Positions 1 to 7,437 of a stretch of 11,330 bases of DNA are shown here, one piece after another. The stretch comes from Chitinophagaceae bacterium (lineage in GTDB: Bacteria; Bacteroidota; Bacteroidia; Chitinophagales; Chitinophagaceae): assembly GCA_947452875.1 (NCBI GenBank), contig CANGEZ010000047.1, forward strand, positions 1-11,330, read 5' to 3'. Position 1 is the first letter of the stretch, and every line of letters begins with the position of its first letter. The position numbers were made by a program, and so were the translations under genes. The notes beneath the pieces are model-generated. The model saw nothing but the letters and a program-made list of their open reading frames with translations, did not search any database and was not told where the DNA came from.

Positions 1-17
1 AATGACTCGTTTTTGGA

Positions 18-49
18 TTTGTTTGTATGGCAATGATAGAATAAATTTG
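18..49 (+). promoter_or_regulatory. Candidate Bacteroidota-type promoter for pdhB
   Basis: A TTTG at 18-21 is followed after 20 bp by TAAATTTG at 42-49. This fits the -33 TTTG / -7 TAnnTTTG pattern of the Bacteroidota primary sigma factor. Transcription would begin near 55, giving a leader of about 28 nt that is A-rich and has no Shine-Dalgarno sequence before the ATG at 84. A second TTTG at 22-25 would give a shorter, 16-bp spacing. Positions 1-83 show nothing else recognisable. Inferred from consensus only. Confidence 0.5.
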
Positions 50-83
50 CAACTCATTAATTAACAAGAAACAAAAATAAAAG

Positions 84-1067
84 ATGCGACAAATCACCTT
101 TAGGGAAGCTTTAAGAGAAGCTATGCAGGAAGAAATGAGACTTGATGAAAGAGTATTTCTAATGGGAGAGGAAGTTGCTGAATATAACGGCGCTTACAAG
201 GTAAGTCAAGGAATGCTTGATGAATTTGGCGAAAAAAGAGTCATTGACACGCCAATTGCTGAACTTGGATTTTCTGCAATTGCTGTTGGTGCTGCACAAA
301 ATGGATTACGTCCTATTGTAGAATTCATGACATGGAATTTTGCTGTTTTAGCCTTAGATCAAATCTTAAATACAGCTTCTAAAATGTTGGCTATGAGTGG
401 CGGACAAGTAGGCTGCCCAATCGTTTTCAGAGGTGCTAATGGTAGTGCCGGACAACTTGGTGCTCAACACTCTACTGCATTTGAGAGCATGTATGCTAAT
501 ATTCCAGGTATAAAGGTTATATCTGTAAGTAACCCTTACGATGCAAAAGGACTTTTAAAATCTGCTATCAGAGACGAAGATCCTGTTGTATTTATGGAAA
601 GTGAATTAATGTATGGTGATAAAGGTGAAGTACCAGAAGGTGAATATTTGATTCCTATTGGAAAAGCCCATATCGCAAGAGAGGGTAGTGATGTAACCAT
701 AGTTTCTTTCAATAAAATGATGAAAGTAGCTTTAGGAGCTGCAGAAGAACTGGCTAAAGAAAATATTAGTGCTGAAGTGATTGATTTAAGAACCATCAGA
801 CCATTAGACTGGTTTACTATTCTTGAAAGCGTGAAGAAAACAAACAGACTTGTAATCGTTGAAGAACAATGGCCTTTTGCTTCTGTTTCTTCAGAAATCA
901 CTTATAGAATACAAAAAGAAGGATTTGATTATTTAGATGCTCCAATCAGACGCATCACATCAGTTGACGCACCGATGCACTATGCGCCTAATCTTGTTGC
1001 TGCTTATTTACCTGACGTTACCAGAACTGTAAAGTTGGTAAAAGAGGTTATGTACATGAGCAAGTAA
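84..1067 (+). CDS. pdhB: Pyruvate dehydrogenase E1 component, beta subunit
   Basis: This is the beta subunit of the thiamine-diphosphate-dependent E1 of the pyruvate dehydrogenase complex. With E1 alpha it decarboxylates pyruvate and passes the acetyl group to the E2 lipoyl domain in the cytoplasm. The length (327 aa) is normal for the family. The N-terminal pyrimidine-binding domain contains DTPIAELGF, whose Glu60 matches the glutamate that activates the cofactor aminopyrimidine. The AQHS segment places His129 at the conserved active-site histidine. The C-terminal transketolase domain runs from about residue 200 and includes the EEQWPFASVSSEI stretch. The ATG at 84 follows an A-rich leader. 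The partner E1 alpha gene lies about 5.3 kb downstream on the same strand rather than adjacent. A branched-chain 2-oxoacid E1 beta would look similar, but overall resemblance and the presence of pdhA in the window favour pyruvate. Confidence 0.93.
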   Translation: MRQITFREALREAMQEEMRLDERVFLMGEEVAEYNGAYKVSQGMLDEFGEKRVIDTPIAELGFSAIAVGAAQNGLRPIVEFMTWNFAVLALDQILNTASKMLAMSGGQVGCPIVFRGANGSAGQLGAQHSTAFESMYANIPGIKVISVSNPYDAKGLLKSAIRDEDPVVFMESELMYGDKGEVPEGEYLIPIGKAHIAREGSDVTIVSFNKMMKVALGAAEELAKENISAEVIDLRTIRPLDWFTILESVKKTNRLVIVEEQWPFASVSSEITYRIQKEGFDYLDAPIRRITSVDAPMHYAPNLVAAYLPDVTRTVKLVKEVMYMSK

Positions 1068-1090
1068 AATTTGCTTTGTTCTGATAACTT

Positions 1091-1936
1091 ATGAAAAATA
1101 GCTTGTTTGCCATATTGATAATGTTGTGTATGCAAACTAACGCCCAACGTATGTTTATCACGACTTTTTATGGAGCATCAGGCTATAGGGGAGATTTACA
1201 ACCTAATACATTATCTTTTATACAAGCCAAACCTGTTGGTGGATTAGGATTTGATTATGAAATCACTGACAGAATTTTTGCAAAATTAGAATGTAATATC
1301 GCCAGAGTGTCCGGCGACGACAAATACAATCCCAAAAACAGAGCCCGCAATCTTAGTTTCCAATCAGATATTTATGAAATTTCACTCATGGCAGAATACA
1401 ATCTTTTTGATTTGTATGATTATGACATGACGCCTTTCTTTTTTACAGGAATTGCTTATTTTAAATTCAGCCCTTTTGTTGATTTACCCAATGGTTCTAG
1501 AGCATATCTTAAAGAATATAGTACCGAAGGACAAGGATTTTACCAAGGAAGAACTCCTTATCAACTAGCTGAATGGAGTATTCCATATGGCTTTGGCGTA
1601 CAGTGGGCAATCACAAAAAATATCAGATTTGCAGCAATAATGGGTATCAGGAAAACAAATACTGATTACCTGGATGATGTAAGTACTACATATGTTGACG
1701 AAAATTTGCTTCTTCAAAATAGAGGTTCATCAGCGGTGAATCTTGCATATAAAGGAAATCTGCTTCCATATGGCGCTCCTTATCCTGCAGCAGGAACTCA
1801 AAGAGGAAATCCAAATGATAATGATGTCTATTATTTTACTGGTGCTTCATTACGCTTCAGGGTAGATGCAAAAGGAAGGAAAAGTAAAACACAAACCCGT
1901 CCCAAGAAAGCAAGTGTTGATTGTCCTAAATTATAA
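1091..1936 (+). CDS. DUF6089-family outer membrane beta-barrel protein
   Basis: This is a secreted 281-aa protein of unknown function, resembling the Bacteroidota DUF6089 family. Residues 1-19 form a signal peptide with a likely cut after NA (MQTNA-Q). The rest is rich in alternating aromatic/polar strands typical of a small outer-membrane barrel. Family-like landmarks are GDLQPN (34-39), EYNLFDLY (102-109), STEGQG (144-149), the IPYGFG strand (164-169), TDYLDDVSTTYVD (191-203), and RGNPNDNDVYYF (238-249) just before the last strand. After that strand comes a basic tail (about 259-281, GRKSKTQTRPKK) ending in CPKL, outside the barrel. It starts 23 bp after pdhB with no promoter visible between, so co-transcription is likely. 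That is probably positional rather than functional. The family call is from memory of the motif pattern. Confidence 0.75.
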   Translation: MKNSLFAILIMLCMQTNAQRMFITTFYGASGYRGDLQPNTLSFIQAKPVGGLGFDYEITDRIFAKLECNIARVSGDDKYNPKNRARNLSFQSDIYEISLMAEYNLFDLYDYDMTPFFFTGIAYFKFSPFVDLPNGSRAYLKEYSTEGQGFYQGRTPYQLAEWSIPYGFGVQWAITKNIRFAAIMGIRKTNTDYLDDVSTTYVDENLLLQNRGSSAVNLAYKGNLLPYGAPYPAAGTQRGNPNDNDVYYFTGASLRFRVDAKGRKSKTQTRPKKASVDCPKL

Positions 1937-1963
1937 GCCATAATTTTTATTTCTTTTTATTCA

Positions 1964-1992
1964 TTTGAGGCAACAATTAGCTTATACCTTTG
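1964..1992 (+). promoter_or_regulatory. Strong candidate promoter for ubiD, almost no leader
   Basis: TTTG at 1964-1967 and TACCTTTG at 1985-1992 are separated by 17 bp, matching the Bacteroidota -33/-7 consensus. With initiation 6-8 nt past the -7 element (about 1999), the mRNA leader before the ATG at 2007 would be only about 8 nt. It marks the start of the ubiD-TraB/GumN unit, separate from pdhB-DUF6089. Confidence 0.6.
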
Positions 1993-2006
1993 TTTAAATA
2001 TATTGA

Positions 2007-3869
2007 ATGGCCTACAAAAATCTTGAATCATGTTTATTGGAATTGGAAAAAAGCGGACAACTCGTTCGTATACGTGAAGAAGTAGATCCTGTTCTTGAAA
2101 TGGCCGCTATTCACCTTCGGGTTTTTGAAGCCAATGGACCAGCATTATTATTCGAAAATGTAAAAGGAACAAATTTCAGAGCCGCTTCAAATATTTTTGG
2201 AACATTAGAAAGAAGCCGATTTATTTTTAGAGATAGTTTACAAACTGTTGAACAACTTATCAAACTAAAAAACAATCCTACGGCTGCTTTAAAAAATCCA
2301 ATAAAATCAATGGCAACAGGCATTGCGGCCATCAAATCAATCCCTTTAAAAAATCCAATTCAAAGTCCGGTTACATTTCAGGAGATTCATATCAACGATT
2401 TGCCATTGATTAAACATTGGCCAAGGGATGGTGGGGCATTTGTTACTTTACCACAAGTTTATACAGAAGATATAGACAATCCAGGTGTAATGAATTCCAA
2501 TCTCGGTATGTACAGAATTCAGTTGGATGGAAATGATTATGCGATGAACAAAGAAATCGGATTGCATTATCAACTTCATCGTGGCATCGGCGTTCATCAA
2601 ACAAAAGCCAATAAAAAAAATCAACCGTTAAAAGTCAGCATATTTGTTGGTGGGCCGCCCGCACATACCGTTGCCGCTGTCATGCCTTTGCCCGAAGGCA
2701 TGAGTGAATTGACCTTTGCCGGAATATTAGGCGGGAGAAGATTTCGATATAAATATATTGATGGCTATTGTGTAAGCACAGATGCTGATTTTGTGATTAC
2801 CGGAGAGGTTATGCCAGGTGACATAAAACCCGAAGGTCCATTCGGCGATCATCTTGGTTATTACAGTCTTCGACATCCTTTTCCGGTGATGAAAGTTCAT
2901 AAAGTGTATGCCCGAAAAAATGCAATCTGGCCGTTCACTGTTGTTGGTCGTCCACCTCAAGAAGATACCAGTTTCGGCGATCTCATTCATTCCATGACAG
3001 GCGATGCCATTCAAAATGAAATCCCTGGATTAAAAGAATTAAATGCCGTGGATGCAGCTGGCGTTCATCCGTTGCTGTTAGCTATTGGCAGCGAACGCTA
3101 TACACCCTACATGCCTGTTAAACAACCAGCCGAATTACTGACCATCGCCAATCACATGTTGGGTACCGGTCAATTGAGTTTGGCGAAATTTTTGTTCATT
3201 ACCTCAGATCCAGAAAATAAACTCAATACCAAAAACATCCCTGAATATTTCCAATTCATTTTTGAAAGAATTGATTTGACGAGAGATATTCATTTTTATA
3301 CCAAAACAACTATCGACACACTCGACTATTCTGGCGAAAGTTTGAATAGCGGTAGTAAAGTTGTGTTTGCTGCTTATGGCGATAAAAAAAGAAATTTATC
3401 TACTGAAATTCCGGATGTTTTAAAAGATATTTCAGGCGTTGATCACTGTAAACTGATTGCCCCAGGAATTGTGGCTTTAAAAATAAATGCTTTTACGTCT
3501 TATAACAATGTCAATGATGAATTAAAAAGCCTGACTGATTCATTGTCCGGCATCAATAACAAATGGGCAACAACCGATGAATTACAAAATGAAATACCAC
3601 TAATTATTTTATGCGATGATGCTGAATTTGTAAGTAAAGATTTCAACAATTTTCTTTGGGTTAGTTTTACCAGAACCAATCCATCACATGATATTTATGG
3701 AGTGGACACTGAAACACAGAACAAACATTGGGGTTGTCATGGCCCTTTACTCATTGATGCCAGAATCAAACCACATCATGCACCTCCAGTAGAAAAAGAT
3801 GCCGAAATTGAAAAGAAAATAAACAGACTGTTTGAAAAAGGCGGTAGTTTATATGGCGTGATAAAATAA
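2007..3869 (+). CDS. ubiD: UbiD-family (prenyl-FMN-dependent) decarboxylase
   Basis: Members of this family reversibly decarboxylate aromatic or unsaturated carboxylic acids using prenylated FMN made by UbiX, which is not in this window. The 620-aa length fits the long form common in Bacteroidota. The conserved core is visible. N165 and R170 in NLGMYR correspond to the metal/prFMN asparagine and the catalytic arginine. E234 in SELTFAG is the likely metal-binding glutamate. EGPFGDHLGYY (276-286) supplies E276 and D281, equivalent to the Glu...Glu/Asp pair of the family's catalytic E-(D/E)-R network. VVGRPPQEDT (312-321) is also typical. Such genes are often annotated as menaquinone or ubiquinone biosynthesis decarboxylases. 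The true substrate cannot be read here and no other quinone gene is nearby. The next gene begins 8 bp downstream, implying an operon. Confidence 0.9.
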   Translation: MAYKNLESCLLELEKSGQLVRIREEVDPVLEMAAIHLRVFEANGPALLFENVKGTNFRAASNIFGTLERSRFIFRDSLQTVEQLIKLKNNPTAALKNPIKSMATGIAAIKSIPLKNPIQSPVTFQEIHINDLPLIKHWPRDGGAFVTLPQVYTEDIDNPGVMNSNLGMYRIQLDGNDYAMNKEIGLHYQLHRGIGVHQTKANKKNQPLKVSIFVGGPPAHTVAAVMPLPEGMSELTFAGILGGRRFRYKYIDGYCVSTDADFVITGEVMPGDIKPEGPFGDHLGYYSLRHPFPVMKVHKVYARKNAIWPFTVVGRPPQEDTSFGDLIHSMTGDAIQNEIPGLKELNAVDAAGVHPLLLAIGSERYTPYMPVKQPAELLTIANHMLGTGQLSLAKFLFITSDPENKLNTKNIPEYFQFIFERIDLTRDIHFYTKTTIDTLDYSGESLNSGSKVVFAAYGDKKRNLSTEIPDVLKDISGVDHCKLIAPGIVALKINAFTSYNNVNDELKSLTDSLSGINNKWATTDELQNEIPLIILCDDAEFVSKDFNNFLWVSFTRTNPSHDIYGVDTETQNKHWGCHGPLLIDARIKPHHAPPVEKDAEIEKKINRLFEKGGSLYGVIK

Positions 3870-3877
3870 AAATTTAC

Positions 3878-4768
3878 ATGTTGAAACAAATAACATTTTT
3901 TCTTTTCTGTATTACGATTTGTAATCTAGTAAAAGGTCAGCCTTTCAATAAAAATGATTACAATAAAGACAACAATAGTTTGTTATGGGAAATTTCCGGA
4001 AAGGACATCAAACAACCTAGTTATCTTTTTGGCACGTTTCATTTGATGTGCAAAGAAGACATTCATTTCTCAGAGAATTTATTAAAAGCATTAAAATACT
4101 CATCCTCTTTATATCTTGAAATCGACCTCGATGATCCTACAAATACTTTCAATGCATTTAAATATATGTACATGAAAGATGGAATAACATTGAGGAAATT
4201 ATTTGATAGCACACAGTATAAAAAAATTCAAAAATTCTTTTCCGACTCACTTCATATGACGATGTCAATGGTTGAAAAAATGAAACCTGCATTTTCATCA
4301 TCACTTGTTTATCCATTTATGATGACATGCAAAACAACAGATGGCATTGAAATGGAATTGATAAAAAAATCTAAACAGCTACAAAAAGAATCTTACGGAT
4401 TTGAAACAGTTGAATTTCAATCTTCAATATTTGATAACATTCCATACAACGAACAAGCCACAGCATTGTATAACATGATTGACAGCATTGACGCATACAA
4501 AACGAATTTCATAAAAATGCTTTCACTTTATAAATCTCAACGACTTGATGAAATTGAAAAATCATTTAATGATGAACCAGGTTTTGAAGAACAGAAAGAT
4601 GTGTTGTTAACCAATCGAAATAAAAACTGGGTTAGCCAATTGAAAAACATTTTACCTCAATCAACTATTTTTATTGCAGTAGGAGCAGGGCATTTAGCAG
4701 GAGAGATAGGCTTGATTCAATTACTGAAAAACGAAGGATATACGTTGAAGCCTGTTTACAACAAATAG
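3878..4768 (+). CDS. TraB/GumN-family protein, secreted
   Basis: This 296-aa protein has an N-terminal signal peptide (about 1-20, hydrophobic TFFLFCITICNLV, cut near KG-Q). It is followed by the TraB/GumN fold, the family that includes the animal TIKI metalloproteases. Two glycine-histidine motifs that define the family are present: GTFH at 52-55 and GAGHL at 269-273. Between them are LEIDL (80-84), ETVEF (176-180) and RNKNW (247-251), at the positions where family members carry conserved acidic and Arg/Asn residues. The protein probably acts in the periplasm or at the cell surface; peptidase activity is inferred from the family and the substrate is unknown. It starts 8 bp after ubiD. Its stop codon lies 3 bp from the stop of the convergent DciA-like gene, leaving no room for a separate terminator. 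Confidence 0.8.
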   Translation: MLKQITFFLFCITICNLVKGQPFNKNDYNKDNNSLLWEISGKDIKQPSYLFGTFHLMCKEDIHFSENLLKALKYSSSLYLEIDLDDPTNTFNAFKYMYMKDGITLRKLFDSTQYKKIQKFFSDSLHMTMSMVEKMKPAFSSSLVYPFMMTCKTTDGIEMELIKKSKQLQKESYGFETVEFQSSIFDNIPYNEQATALYNMIDSIDAYKTNFIKMLSLYKSQRLDEIEKSFNDEPGFEEQKDVLLTNRNKNWVSQLKNILPQSTIFIAVGAGHLAGEIGLIQLLKNEGYTLKPVYNK

Positions 4769-4771
4769 AAA

Positions 4772-5053
4772 TTATTTAATTACCACTTCCTTAATTACAT
4801 TTTCGCCCAAAGCTTCATTCACTCTTTGAACGATGTTATCTTTTTGATACAACAATTCATTTTTTAATGGCGCCACTGATGAAGTAATAAAAAGTGTATG
4901 TCCGATGATTTTAATGCTATCGGTATATTTTGCAATGGTGGCACCCATTAACTGTTCCCAAACTTCTTCAATTTGAACAGCCTGTATCCCAAATTTTAGC
5001 TTGCTTTTTTTCAGGAATTCCTGCATGGCTTCTTGTAAAGAAATTTCTCCCAT
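4772..5053 (-). CDS. DUF721 / DciA-like protein
   Basis: This is a small 93-aa protein of the DUF721 family, which includes DciA, the replicative-helicase loader of bacteria without DnaC. The pattern fits. An N-terminal helix (SLQEAMQEFLKKSKL) precedes VWEQLMG with the conserved tryptophan (W32). A compact alpha-beta core follows: IKIIGHTLFITSSVAPLKNELLYQ, then a closing helix and strand. I chose the ATG at 5053, 22 bp after the recF stop. An upstream TTG at 5086 would overlap the recF end and add 11 residues (SCNFINYLYY) that do not look like the family. The position directly after recF on the same strand matches the recF-DUF721 order seen in other bacteria. It is shorter than proteobacterial DciA, so a helicase-loading role is an inference. 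Confidence 0.8.
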   Translation of the reverse strand: MGEISLQEAMQEFLKKSKLKFGIQAVQIEEVWEQLMGATIAKYTDSIKIIGHTLFITSSVAPLKNELLYQKDNIVQRVNEALGENVIKEVVIK

Positions 5054-5075
5054 GTAATAAAGATAGTTTATAAAA

Positions 5076-6158
5076 TTACAACTCAATAATTTGGGCGTTC
5101 AATCCAATCTCATTAAAAGTATGAACAAGTCGGTCTTTATGTGTATCTGTTATGATTACTTGTCCATCATTCTCTTTGCCTACAATTTGCAACAGATTAT
5201 TCATTCGACTAAAATCAAGTTTTTCAAAAACATCATCCAGCAACAACAAAGGCGCAAATCCCTTGTTTTGTTTTATTAATTCGTATTCAGCAAGTTTGAG
5301 CGCAAACAGCAAACTTTTTTTCTGACCTTGAGAAGCGATAGATTTGAAAGATTGAGAAAACAATTCAATTGAAATATCATCTTTGTGAATACCGGCATTG
5401 GTTCTTTGTAAGATGAAATCTTTTTGTCTGTTTTCTGCTAATAATTGTTTGAATGATTTTTCGATGAGTTTGCTTTCATAAGTCAACATGATTTTTTCAT
5501 CTGAACCTGCAATGGCTTTATAATTCAGTTGTACCAAAGGAATCAGTTCATGTAAAAACAATTTCCTTTTATTAAAAATAACCACAGCAGGTGCATCAAG
5601 CTGCATATCTAGTATTTCCAATAATGAAGTATCAGTGCGACCGGTAGTTGCAGCGTTTTTCAGAAAACTGTTTCTTTGTTGCAACACTTTATTATACTGA
5701 ATCAAAGCTTGAAGGTATTCGCTGTCGAGCTGACTTAAAATGGTGTCAATATATTTCCTTCGCAATTCGCTGCCACCATTAATCATTTCGATATCGTCTG
5801 GAGCAATCATAACGCAGGGAAACAAACCCAAATGTTTAGATAACTTTTCATACACAATATCATTGACAGCCATTTCTTTCTTCGCGCCCGGCTTTAAAGT
5901 GCAAATCAATTTATTTTTCTCGTTGTTTTTTTCGAAAATAGTTTCAAGCCTAAAACCCTCTTTACCAAAACCGATATTAAGATTATCTGAAGATGTGAAG
6001 TAACTTTTAGTAAAACAACAATAGTGGATGGCATCAAGTAGGTTTGTTTTGCCGACACCATTTTTTCCGCAAATGCCCACCACACGAGACGTAAACCCGA
6101 AACTACGAATCTCATAATTTTTAAAATGGGTGATGGTTATTTTATCTAAAAAAAGCAT
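5076..6158 (-). CDS. recF: DNA replication and repair protein RecF
   Basis: RecF is an SMC-like ATPase that works with RecO and RecR to load RecA at single-strand gaps and stalled forks. The 360-aa length is typical. Walker A is GKNGVGKT (31-38). The RecF signature APDDIEMINGGSELRRKYID spans 119-138. The ABC-type signature ASQGQKKS is at 275-282. Walker B LLLLDDV (304-310) ends in D308-D309, followed by the EKLD D-loop (312-315) and the TDTH histidine (337-340). All ATPase motifs are intact. The ATG at 6158 precedes LDKITITHFKNY, the usual N-terminus. It is followed by the DciA-like gene on the same strand and is divergent from pdhA across a repeat-rich region. A TAACTTGC at 6172-6165 (minus strand) could be a -7 element, but it would leave essentially no leader, so I do not call it. 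Confidence 0.95.
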   Translation of the reverse strand: MLFLDKITITHFKNYEIRSFGFTSRVVGICGKNGVGKTNLLDAIHYCCFTKSYFTSSDNLNIGFGKEGFRLETIFEKNNEKNKLICTLKPGAKKEMAVNDIVYEKLSKHLGLFPCVMIAPDDIEMINGGSELRRKYIDTILSQLDSEYLQALIQYNKVLQQRNSFLKNAATTGRTDTSLLEILDMQLDAPAVVIFNKRKLFLHELIPLVQLNYKAIAGSDEKIMLTYESKLIEKSFKQLLAENRQKDFILQRTNAGIHKDDISIELFSQSFKSIASQGQKKSLLFALKLAEYELIKQNKGFAPLLLLDDVFEKLDFSRMNNLLQIVGKENDGQVIITDTHKDRLVHTFNEIGLNAQIIEL

Positions 6159-6200
6159 GGGCTTGCAAGTTAGTTGATTTGTTAGATTGTGAGGAAGTTA

Positions 6201-6237
6201 CTGGATAAAACTGGATAGGCTAGATAGGCTGGATACA
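6201..6237. repeat. Short CTGGATAGG tandem repeat, mostly 9-bp period
   Basis: CTGGAT starts at 6201, 6211 and 6229, with CTAGAT at 6220. The last three units have an exact 9-bp spacing (CTGGATAGG, CTAGATAGG, CTGGATACA) and the first is offset by 10. It lies in the divergent recF-pdhA intergenic region, immediately before a separate array with the same 9-bp period but another core sequence. No ORF explains it. Confidence 0.75.
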
Positions 6238-6250
6238 TTGCTCATAAAAA

Positions 6251-6331
6251 CGGAACATCTTGAACTTTTTAAACTTATTGAACCTTTTGAACAAATTTCC
6301 AACCAACTCAACAAAGTCAATACGGAACAAA
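6251..6331. repeat. TTGAACnnn 9-bp-period array, copy A
   Basis: Nine consecutive 9-bp units in phase begin at 6251. The readable cores are CGGAAC (6251), TTGAAC (6260), TTAAAC (6269), TTGAAC (6278) and TTGAAC (6287). Three decayed units follow (6296, 6305, 6314), then a second CGGAAC at 6323, exactly 72 bp from the first. The three bases after each core vary. It lies between recF and pdhA, about 40 bp upstream of the pdhA -7 element. No reading frame on either strand uses it convincingly. Confidence 0.75.
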
Positions 6332-6370
6332 TTTATCTGATATTCAGTTTTTTTTGTGGCATTATCTCAT

Positions 6371-6378
6371 TATATTTG
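6371..6378 (+). promoter_or_regulatory. Candidate -7 element for pdhA
   Basis: TATATTTG matches TAnnTTTG. The nearest clear TTTG (6353-6356) is only 14 bp upstream, closer than usual; at standard spacing there is only a T-run (6348-6355). Initiation near 6385 would leave a leader of about 14 nt before the TTG start at 6399. Confidence 0.45.
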
Positions 6379-6398
6379 CCACCTAAAATTATTTAACG

Positions 6399-7391
6399 TT
6401 GGCACCAAAGTTCTCTAAAGAAACTTACCTGTATTGGTACGAATTGATGCTTTTATTGCGTCGTTTTGAAGAAAAAACCGGACAATTGTACGGAATGCAA
6501 AAAATCCGTGGATTTTGTCACCTATATATTGGACAAGAAGCATTGGCTGCTGGTTGTATGACTGCTACTAATCCTGATGATAAATTTATTACGGCTTACC
6601 GTGATCACGGTCTAGCAATAGCAAAGGGTATTACCTCAAGAGCTTGTATGGCTGAATTGTATGGTAAAGCAACTGGTTGCAGTAAAGGAAAGGGTGGTAG
6701 TATGCACTTTTTCGGTTTGAAAGAAAACTTCTTCGGAGGTCATGGTATCGTAGGTGCTCAGATTGGTACCGGCGCTGGACTAGCTTTTGCTGAAAGATAT
6801 CGTGGAACCAATAATGTGGTTTTATGCTTTTTCGGCGATGGCGCTGCCCGTCAAGGTATGCTTCATGAAACTTTCAATATGGCGATGCTTTGGGATTTGC
6901 CTATTGTTTTCATTTGTGAGAACAACCATTACGCCATGGGTACTTCTGTTGAAAGAACATCAAAAACCCATGATATTTCTAAAACTGCAGATGCTTACGA
7001 AATGCCTTCAGATATTGTTGATGGCATGAGTCCTGAAGCCGTTCACAACGGTGTTTTACGCGCGGTGAACAGAGCCAGAGAAAAAGGAGGACCCACTTTA
7101 TTGGAAATTAAAACCTACCGATATAAAGGTCATAGTATGAGTGACCCTCAAAAATATAGAACCAAAGAAGAGCTCGAAGAATACAAAGAAAAAGACCCAA
7201 TCGAACATGTTCTTCGTGTGTTACAACAAGATTACAAAGTGACAGATGTGGAGATTGAAGTGATCAACGAAAGAGTAAAACTTGAAGTAGAAGACTCTGT
7301 AACATTTGCTGAAGAAAGTCCTTGGCCAGATGAAAGCGAATTATTGAAAGACGTTTACATACAGGAAGATTATCCATTCATCATGGACTAA
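6399..7391 (+). CDS. pdhA: Pyruvate dehydrogenase E1 component, alpha subunit
   Basis: This is the E1 alpha subunit that, with PdhB, binds thiamine diphosphate and decarboxylates pyruvate. The 330-aa length is usual. The N-terminal RRFEEKTGQLYGMQKIRGFCHLYIGQEA region, the YRDH motif (67-70) and GKGGSMH (97-103) are typical. The thiamine-diphosphate motif runs from GDG (146-148) to ENN (174-176), and the conserved phosphorylation-loop region RYKGHSMSDPQKYR lies at 241-254. The start is TTG at 6399 because no ATG lies between the in-frame stop at 6384-6386 and residue 17, and the family's conserved N-terminus (KETYLYWYELMLL) begins just after it. It is the first gene of a four-gene plus-strand run. 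Its pdhB partner is 5.3 kb upstream rather than adjacent, and no E2 or E3 gene is in the window. Confidence 0.93.
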   Translation: MAPKFSKETYLYWYELMLLLRRFEEKTGQLYGMQKIRGFCHLYIGQEALAAGCMTATNPDDKFITAYRDHGLAIAKGITSRACMAELYGKATGCSKGKGGSMHFFGLKENFFGGHGIVGAQIGTGAGLAFAERYRGTNNVVLCFFGDGAARQGMLHETFNMAMLWDLPIVFICENNHYAMGTSVERTSKTHDISKTADAYEMPSDIVDGMSPEAVHNGVLRAVNRAREKGGPTLLEIKTYRYKGHSMSDPQKYRTKEELEEYKEKDPIEHVLRVLQQDYKVTDVEIEVINERVKLEVEDSVTFAEESPWPDESELLKDVYIQEDYPFIMD

Positions 7392-7437
7392 TTATTAAAA
7401 ATAATCAACAATCTTTTTAGCAAAAAAAAACAATAAA

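Noticed and set aside
2681..2702. Perfect 8-bp inverted repeat CATGCCTT / AAGGCATG with 6-nt loop inside ubiD
   Set aside because: It encodes an ordinary MPLPEGMS stretch with no T-run; a chance palindrome in coding sequence is the simpler explanation.
3878..4768. Conjugative-transfer TraB (plasmid) reading of the TraB/GumN gene
   Set aside because: The GTFH and GAGHL motifs and the signal peptide match the TraB/GumN (TIKI-like) family, which shares only a name with the plasmid transfer ATPases; no transfer genes are nearby.
5051..5086. Longer DciA-like reading frame starting at TTG 5086
   Set aside because: It overlaps the recF stop and adds residues unlike the family; the ATG at 5053 gives the expected N-terminus.
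6201..6331. Possible CRISPR-like array
   Set aside because: Repeat cores are 6 bp with 3-bp gaps, far too short for CRISPR repeats and spacers, and no cas gene is present.
7391..7405. ATTATT-AAA-AATAAT hairpin after the pdhA stop
   Set aside because: The stem is six A-T pairs with a 3-nt loop and no U-run; too weak for a terminator in AT-rich DNA.
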